Source: Symbiodinium natans
Lineage: Eukaryota; Sar; Dinophyceae; Suessiales; Symbiodiniaceae
Reading direction: 5' to 3'
Length of the DNA stretch: 46,000 bases
Assembly: GCA_905221605.1 (NCBI GenBank)
Contig: CAJNDS010002128.1
Coordinates: 95,001-141,000, forward strand
In this document: positions 41,097-46,000 of the stretch, in pieces
Layout of the letters: each line of letters starts with the position of its first letter
How positions within the stretch are numbered: the first letter of the stretch is position 1
Notes under the pieces: generated by a model
What the model was told of the DNA's origin: nothing
The model's database searches: none
The model's input: only the letters and a program-made list of their open reading frames with translations
Made by a program: the position numbers and the translations under genes

Positions 41097-41446
41097 TACT
41101 TGCTCGAAGCTCGCCTGTACCTGATGTAACTGTCGCAGTTGCGCTTTGCCTTAGCAACTTGCTTTGCTGGCTCGCACCTCAGTTACGAAGTGCACTATCC
41201 CCACATGGTCTATCTGCAAGACGCCAGCAGCGATGGTACGGGATGGTGCGGGGTAGCGACGGTTAGCGATGATGATGTTGTAACTCTGTGTTCCCCCCCC
41301 CTCACCCCCCCTTGCCAGCTTTGTTTCTCCCTGCTGCTCTGGATGTGCAGCGTTCCGCTTTTGTGCTAGTGAGAGTGATACATCGTGTCTTTGTATCCAC
41401 GCTGAGTTGAGGGAACAAGGATGAACGGTATTGTATGTAGTGGAGT

Positions 41447-41767
41447 ATGCCTGCAATGCCACTTACGTTTGTAGAGCAGCGGGGTCCTCAACAGTACGTT
41501 TCTTGGCGCCAAGGCCTAGGACGATACCAACAGGCGAAGAACGCCCTGTTGGGTGTAGCTGCGGCCTTAAGGTTATCTGACGCTGAGTCCTCTGGAAAAT
41601 GGAGTTTTGCGATGTTTTGCGTTCTGCGCTGGCTGCAGGTGGCTGCTGACGCAAAGGACGTCGAAGCCTTGTGTGCCTTGGCTTACTTGGAGTCCAAGCC
41701 GGACCAGGCAGGATTTCGCACATGCGAGAGTTCTGGCTCGTGCCATTATGTCCAGATGCATGTTTAA
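41447..41767 (+). CDS. Unrecognised ORF with Sel1/TPR-like segment
   Basis: The frame reads VSWRQGLGRYQQAKNALLGV, then LRWLQVAADAKDVEALCALA before a stop at 41765-41767. The W-L-x-x-A-A then E-A-L-x-x-L-A pattern resembles half of a Sel1-like repeat. It may be an exon shared with the upstream helical ORF. No catalytic motif. Confidence 0.25.
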   Translation: MPAMPLTFVEQRGPQQYVSWRQGLGRYQQAKNALLGVAAALRLSDAESSGKWSFAMFCVLRWLQVAADAKDVEALCALAYLESKPDQAGFRTCESSGSCHYVQMHV

Positions 41768-41792
41768 CGAATAAGCAAGAATTGCCAGGGCA

Positions 41793-42107
41793 ATGAAGGA
41801 AGGCAGCGCGCCGCCACACACATGGCGGAGGCCATGCAAGCCGATCCGCCATTTGGTTGCAACATGTTGCATAGCATGGCTGGCAGTTGGGTTTACTGTT
41901 CACATCCCCCATGTTGGAACAAGGAAACTTAGAAAGCCAACACAGAACGAAACAGACGAACGAGTCGAGTCGGGAACTGCTCACAAGATGCAAGAATGGA
42001 ACCTAGCGGCGATCCGTCTGAAGAGCCAAATGCCAAGACCGGGTTCGCATACCATCGTCGAACAGCACGAATTCAGCTCCAACCGTCCAGAGCTCTCCAC
42101 TGTTTGA
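41793..42107 (+). CDS. 104-codon ORF with hydrophobic N-terminal segment
   Basis: ATG at 41793 gives MKEGSAPPHTWRRP, then a hydrophobic stretch (IRHLVATCCIAWLAVGFTVH) and a basic, Ser/Thr-containing tail. This is the general form of a dinoflagellate plastid presequence (signal peptide, then transit peptide), but no mature domain follows, and it could be chance. Confidence 0.2.
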   Translation: MKEGSAPPHTWRRPCKPIRHLVATCCIAWLAVGFTVHIPHVGTRKLRKPTQNETDERVESGTAHKMQEWNLAAIRLKSQMPRPGSHTIVEQHEFSSNRPELSTV

Positions 42108-42722
42108 GCATCTGCTTGAGCATCTGCAAGCCAAGGGCGCATCCTGCCGCTTGCATCTCAGTTTTGCGACTGGAACCGTGAGATCTTATGCATGGGTACG
42201 CGGCTACGAGGCTATGCGGCTATGAAGGCTACGCGGCTTATCCTGAGGTTCTGTGCCGAGCTGCTGACCACGCGTTTGCATGTGGTTTAGAGGACCGCCA
42301 ATATCGACCAACCAAATGCCTTGAGAGAGATCTTAAACTTGCCCCGGTTGCGATCTGGCAGGAGGCAGGTCCTGGCGAGGCCGATGCGCAGATTGTGTGA
42401 TTGAGGGAGTTGAATGCAGATGATTGTTTGTTTGTTTTTTCATTTTGTTTTCTTTGTGTGGGGTGGGGGGTGGGGGTCTCGGGTTTTCCTCTTAAAATAC
42501 ACAGGAAATAGAGGGTTTTCCTACTGTAAAGACATTCGGGAAATATAGGGAAATACAGAAAAAAGACGAAAGCAAGACATAAATGAGGACAACGAAAAAA
42601 CACAGACAAAGAACATTAAAAACAACGAGTAAAAGAAGAATCAAGCAAGAATAAAGACAGAAGAAATTGCGTAACTCAACAAAGATCAAACGTTGGATGT
42701 ACTCTTGCTTTGTACAGAAAAG

Positions 42723-42974
42723 GTCATGCCATAAAGAGGACTTGCGTGAAGAGCAGAACATGCGAATGCTTGTCCAAACCTGTCATCCGAGAATTGTTTT
42801 TGAAATGTGTGGCCTGCGCACCCCTCAGCCTCCCCGCCCCCCCAGTGATTTAAGCCTTGTAGCTTGCTAATAAGGTCATGCGTCATGCCGCAAAGAGGAC
42901 TCGCATTCAGAAATCATGCGAATCCTTCTCCAAACCCGTCATGCGAGAATTGCGTGTTGCAAATGGATGGCCTA
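42723..42974. repeat. Diverged direct duplication, ~95-bp unit, 159-bp offset
   Basis: GTCATGCC(A/G) followed by AAAGAGGACT, then CATGCGAAT, TCCAAACC, GTCAT(C/G)CGAGAATTG and AAATG(T/G)(G/A)TGGCCT occur at 42723 and again at 42882. The last part resembles the insert at 4396-4487 in the telomeric tract. Confidence 0.7.
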
Positions 42975-43700
42975 GGTTTTGTTGTTTCAGTTGTTTTTCG
43001 CTGTTTCTTTGGTTTTTTCCTGAGTAAACCTGTATTTCCTCCTTTTTTCGTCGGAAAACCTAGAATTGCATGCAAACCAGAACGTGTTTCTTATACATAC
43101 TAGCTACAAGAAGCTTTCTTAGAAATATTTAGACATGCATTCTCCGGGCTTAGTGTTGCGGTTGGACATTGACCCCTCGAATCTCTAATACAGGCCTTTG
43201 AGACGCAGGAATGGTATTGATGTTCTCACTTCTCTCTCCCATTCAAAACCGCCATGCTAGTTTGTAGGTGCAGACGTGAATACTCAAGATGTGAGGGCGA
43301 TAATCCTTAGCAGGCGAACGCAAAGGAGCTACAGTATCATAATGAGAGATCTGATGGTAATACTATGTGATAGAGGTGAAAGAGCCTTATTCACAGAGTT
43401 CTTGTGCTCAAGGTGTACAGTACATTTGTTTCCTATCTTTCTACCCTGAGCCAAGAACCCCTTCATATTGAATCCTGGTGATGGAGAGATAGTATTACAT
43501 TAACCGCTTCATTCATTCACTCTCATAGAGCTACTATTCATGGTGCGTGCGTGCACAAGCGAGTACATAAAACTAAAACAAGTAATGTATTCCCGCGAGA
43601 ACAAAAGTATTATTCATTGACCCGCGGGTGTACATTATCTTCCATGTAAAATCATTCTATTATCAATTGGGTTGAAAAGTAGATGTCGCATGGGTCACAC
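42975..43700. other. AT-leaning non-coding stretch
   Basis: No ORF above 60 codons with protein-like composition, no repeat and no RNA signature. Confidence 0.5.
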
Positions 43701-43704
43701 CTAT

Positions 43705-44066
43705 GGGTCCACTGGTCTAATGGTCTAATGGTCCGGTGGGCCTCTGCCCCGACCCCTGGGCCCCCATCGCCTTTCCCCACCCCTCTGCCCCCAGCACCCT
43801 GCATGTTACGGAAACGCAGGCCGAGGCGGGTCGCGTAGCGTTAAAATTAAAGTTTAGCCTCGTGCTTTTCAGCGCAACCGAGGCGCATATATAGCATACA
43901 TATATGCATATAGATATATATGTAATATGTAAGGGACGCATGCAGCCCCAGGCTCCATAGTGCCTGAGGTACACGGCGAAAAGTAAACTTCATATACATG
44001 GGATGTGTGCATTCCTAAGAAAAACCCTCGCCAGGCCACTGGACCATTGGACCAATAGATTGGGCC
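43705..44066. repeat. Possible short element with terminal inverted repeats
   Basis: The left end AATGGTCTAATGGTCCGGTGGGCC (to 43742) and the right end GGCCACTGGACCATTGGACCAAT (from 44034) are imperfect inverted copies with about 20 matches in 24. The interior is about 290 bp, with an AT-rich part (CATATATAGCATACATATATGC). No transposase; MITE-like in form. Confidence 0.4.
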
Positions 44067-44100
44067 CACACAAGCGAGGGGGGGGGGGGGTGTGCAGCTT

Positions 44101-44203
44101 AAATAGGGTCTATTTGGAAGCTGGGACTCGTAGTTACAAGAGGAAAACAGGCCCCAAAACGTATACTTATTCACAAGAGCCATCTTCCAAATAGACCCTA
44201 TTT
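44101..44203. repeat. Perfect 20-bp inverted repeat with 63-bp loop
   Basis: AAATAGGGTCTATTTGGAAG at 44101-44120 is the exact reverse complement of 44184-44203. A G13 run lies just before it (44078-44090). Confidence 0.85.
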
Positions 44204-44229
44204 TAGGTCCTGTAGGGTTGCACAGATAG

Positions 44230-45086
44230 AATTTAATTCATTAAATTCAATTAATTAATTTATTTCCAAAGGGGGGCTGAAATTAATTGAATTAATTCAA
44301 TCAGTTCAATTAATTCAATTATTTCAATTAATTCAATTAATTCATTTATTTCCAAATGGGGGGGATTCCCCAGCCCCCAGCCCCCACCCCCCATTTGGAA
44401 ATAAATGAATTAATTGAATTAATTGAAATAATTGAATTAATTCAATTAATTCTGAATTAATTCAATTAATTCATGTATTTTCAAAGGGGAGCTGAGGGGG
44501 GCCGAAATTAATTGAATTAATTGAATTAATTGAATTAATTGAATTAATTGAATCAATGGAATTAATTGAATTAATTGAATTAATTGAATTAATTGAATTA
44601 ATTGAATTAATTGAATTATTTCAATTAATTCAATTAATTCAATTAATGCGATTAATTCATTTATTTCCAAATGGGGGGGATTCCCCAGCCCCCAGCCCCC
44701 TTTGGAAATAAATGATTTAATTGAATTAATTATATTAATTGAAATAATTGAATTACTTCAATTAATTCATTTATTTTCAAAGGGGAGCTGAGGGGGGCTG
44801 AAATTAATTGAATTAATTGAATTAATTCAATTATTTCAATTAATTCAATTAATTCAATTAATTCATTTATTTCCAAATGGGGGGGATTCCCCAGCCCCCA
44901 GCCCCCACCCCCCCTTTGGAAATAAATGAATTAATTGAATTAATTGAATTAATTGAAATAATTGAATTAATTCAATTAATTCATTTATTTTCAAAGGGGA
45001 GCTGAGGGGGCCTGAAATTAATTGAACTAATTGAACTAATTGAATTAATTGAATTAATTGAATTAATTGAATTAATTGAATTAATA
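44230..45086. repeat. Higher-order satellite of GAATTAATT nonamers with palindromic G/C cores
   Basis: Arrays of the 9-bp unit GAATTAATT switch to its reverse complement AATTAATTC and back. At the switches sit two core types. Type A (about 44344-44408, 44657-44716, 44864-44930) is ATTTATTTCCAAATGGGG, a C-rich centre (CCCCAGCCCCCAGCCCCC) and TTTGGAAATAAAT, flanked by opposed nonamer arrays. Type B (about 44472-44510, 44770-44808, 44982-45018) is TTTTCAAAGGGGAGCTGAGGGG. A-B pairs repeat at about 310 and 210 bp. Open minus frames rich in Leu-Ile-Gln are artefacts of the 9-bp period. Confidence 0.9.
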
Positions 45087-45311
45087 GTTGAAGAATCACG
45101 AGCTTCCTTCCTGTAAAGTGATGTATGTATAGTCATGTTATGCAGATCAGGATGGCTTACCTTCTGACCTTTGGCTCAAGATGAAAAAGGGCCGCTCTGA
45201 GAGCGGGTTGTACGTAGGGTCGAGGGCTGTGTTGATCCCCAACCCTTTGTGGTTCTCCCTCTTGTTGCCTTGTTCCCTTAGCTCAGGCATCAGAGTTTTG
45301 AGTCTTTCAAC
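45087..45311 (+). repeat. 5' LTR of second copia element (225 bp)
   Basis: One difference from the LTR at 14419-14643, six from that at 9015-9239. It holds the spliced-leader relic at 45170-45180 followed by ATG at 45181. Confidence 0.9.
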
Positions 45312-45366
45312 TGGTTATCAGGTCCGTATTGCTTTCATAGCTAAGACCCTAAGTGTAGCTGCCTGA
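45181..45366 (+). CDS. 61-codon ORF spanning LTR and leader, second copy
   Basis: Same frame and length as 9109-9294, starting directly after TTTGGCTCAAG and ending TLSVAA. Substitutions leave it open. No known family. Confidence 0.35.
   Translation: MKKGRSESGLYVGSRAVLIPNPLWFSLLLPCSLSSGIRVLSLSTGYQVRIAFIAKTLSVAA
45312..45322 (+). promoter_or_regulatory. Primer-binding site
   Basis: TGGTTATCAGG directly follows the LTR. It resembles the initiator-methionine-tRNA primer site (TGGTATCAGAG) common in copia elements. Confidence 0.6.
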
Positions 45367-45372
45367 GAATGG

Positions 45373-46000
45373 ATGGACAGTGAGCAAGAAGGTGCTTTTG
45401 AGCCCCGAGGCATCCGGAGCGGCTCCAGTCTCGAGTGAAGGTGCAAGCGCTCCTGCGAGGTGGCTCAGGCGCGTGCAGTCCTTGCTTTTGATTTTCACGG
45501 AGTCCTTGACCGTGATATTCGTCAGAGCACAAATTGGCGCGACGATTGCCCAGAGTATCCGGACCGCAACATTCGCTTTTTGCAGAGGTTGAGTCAGATT
45601 ACGGAGAGCAGGCAGATATTGGTGGTGGTGCTTTCTTATTGCCGTCATTCTGACACAGTAGCTCAAGTTCTCGGCACGAGTTGCAACAGCACTGATCGGC
45701 TCATCCGTGAAGCAGGAGTTTCAGTCCTCTCGCTACTTTTTATCACCCGCAAGCCCACGGGTGAATCAGGAAAGCGGGCGCTGCTGGAGAAGGTCTTTGA
45801 TATTGCTCGTTGTCCCATTGCCATTGTTGACGACAGTGCAGAAGTTGTGGACGAGTGTGCCGGAGCATCATTCATCACTCCGTTCCACATCTCTTTGGCT
45901 AAGCGCGGAACGCGAGTTTATCCTCGATCTACGGTGCCCAGTTTTTCTGGTCTGATTGAAGCAGAAGAGTCGCTTTGCAACTGGTGTATCAACTCTGTTC
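45373..46000 (+). CDS. HAD-like hydrolase ORF in copia leader (partial, in-frame TGA)
   Basis: ATG at 45373 opens 21 codons (MDSEQEGAFEPRG...) ended by TGA at 45436-45438. The same frame is then open from 45439 past the window end, at least 187 codons. It contains HAD motif I as FDFHGVLDRD (first Asp codon 45490-45492), a motif II-like VVVLSY after a beta strand (about 45618-45639), a Lys in KPTGESGKRALLEKVF, and motif IV IAIVDDSAEVVDEC (about 45818-45857). The order and spacing fit a small HAD-superfamily phosphatase of the NLI/CTD type. His replaces the second Asp of motif I. No ATG lies after the TGA, so translation would need readthrough, a non-ATG start or splicing. The equivalent frame at 9301-9931 ends 146 bp before gag. 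Confidence 0.6.

Larger units (their letters stand above)
37163..42720. other. Unassigned DNA, no gene recognised
   Basis: No known domain. Contained small features: G-run cluster 37601-37637, hairpin 38520-38540, decamer repeat 40021-40070, helical ORFs at 40779-41096 and 41447-41767, a possible presequence ORF at 41793-42107, and GGCTAYG repetition with a G-rich run near 42190-42235 and 42459-42477. Confidence 0.35.
45087..46000 (+). mobile_element. Second copia-type element, left end (runs off window)
   Basis: LTR, leader and HAD-like ORF repeat the element at 9.0 kb at about 99% identity. The element starts directly in the nonamer satellite, and the right part lies outside the window. 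It lacks the 11-bp deletion that breaks the HAD frame of the first copy. Confidence 0.85.

Noticed and set aside
44446-45099. Minus-strand frames of repeated Leu-Ile-Gln
   Set aside because: Direct result of the 9-bp satellite period, which is a multiple of three and lacks stops.

Overview
The window looks like repeat-dense nuclear DNA of a dinoflagellate, most likely a member of the Symbiodiniaceae. Four things point there. Plant-type CCCTAAA/TTTAGGG telomeric repeats lie in internal positions. Ty1/copia elements carry a CCCH zinc-finger gag and a DTAAG-type protease, a layout I know from Symbiodinium gene models. DIRS-like reverse transcriptase/RNase H and tyrosine recombinase remnants are present. 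Each LTR holds an 11-nt match to the 3' end of the dinoflagellate spliced leader. No rRNA, tRNA, CRISPR or bacterial-type operon is visible. I cannot name a single intact host gene with confidence.

Layout. 1-3.8 kb, minus strand: a 252-codon open stretch of an unnamed protein, a frameshifted tyrosine recombinase, and a broken coiled-coil gag. 4.0-4.9 kb: about 0.9 kb of degenerate CCCTAAA repeat. 5.2-6.5 kb: a 523-bp unit in about 2.4 tandem copies. 6.5-7.7 kb, minus strand: a broken DIRS-type RT-RNase H. 8.6-8.9 kb: a short copia RT scrap. 9.0-14.65 kb, plus strand: a structurally complete copia-type element with 225-bp LTRs, primer-binding site, polypurine tract and matching flanking target repeat. 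It carries a HAD-phosphatase-like leader ORF and a gag-protease-integrase start. The rest of integrase and nearly all of RT-RNase H are deleted, so it is non-autonomous. 14.65-21.96 kb: unassigned DNA with fragmentary ORFs. 21.96-24.74 kb: a giant pyrimidine-rich microsatellite block. 24.74-31.8 kb: unassigned DNA. 31.8-32.55 kb: two families of 120-145 bp tandem repeats. 32.6-36.6 kb: unassigned DNA. 36.6-37.2 kb: CGCGACAA-containing modules around a small inverted telomeric patch. 37.2-43.7 kb: unassigned DNA with small repeats. 43.7-44.2 kb: short inverted-repeat structures. 44.2-45.09 kb: a higher-order satellite of GAATTAATT nonamers with G/C-rich palindromic cores. 45.09-46.0 kb: the left end of a second copia copy, whose HAD-like ORF is unbroken apart from one conserved in-frame TGA and which runs off the window.

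The best biological story is the copia family. A HAD-like hydrolase reading frame sits between LTR and gag in two copies about 99% alike, and a spliced-leader relic lies inside each LTR. This suggests an element whose RNA was at some point capped by trans-splicing and which has taken on a protein not usual for copia. The other retroelement pieces are decayed. Protein-family statements rest on motifs read by eye and on recall of dinoflagellate gene models, not on searches.
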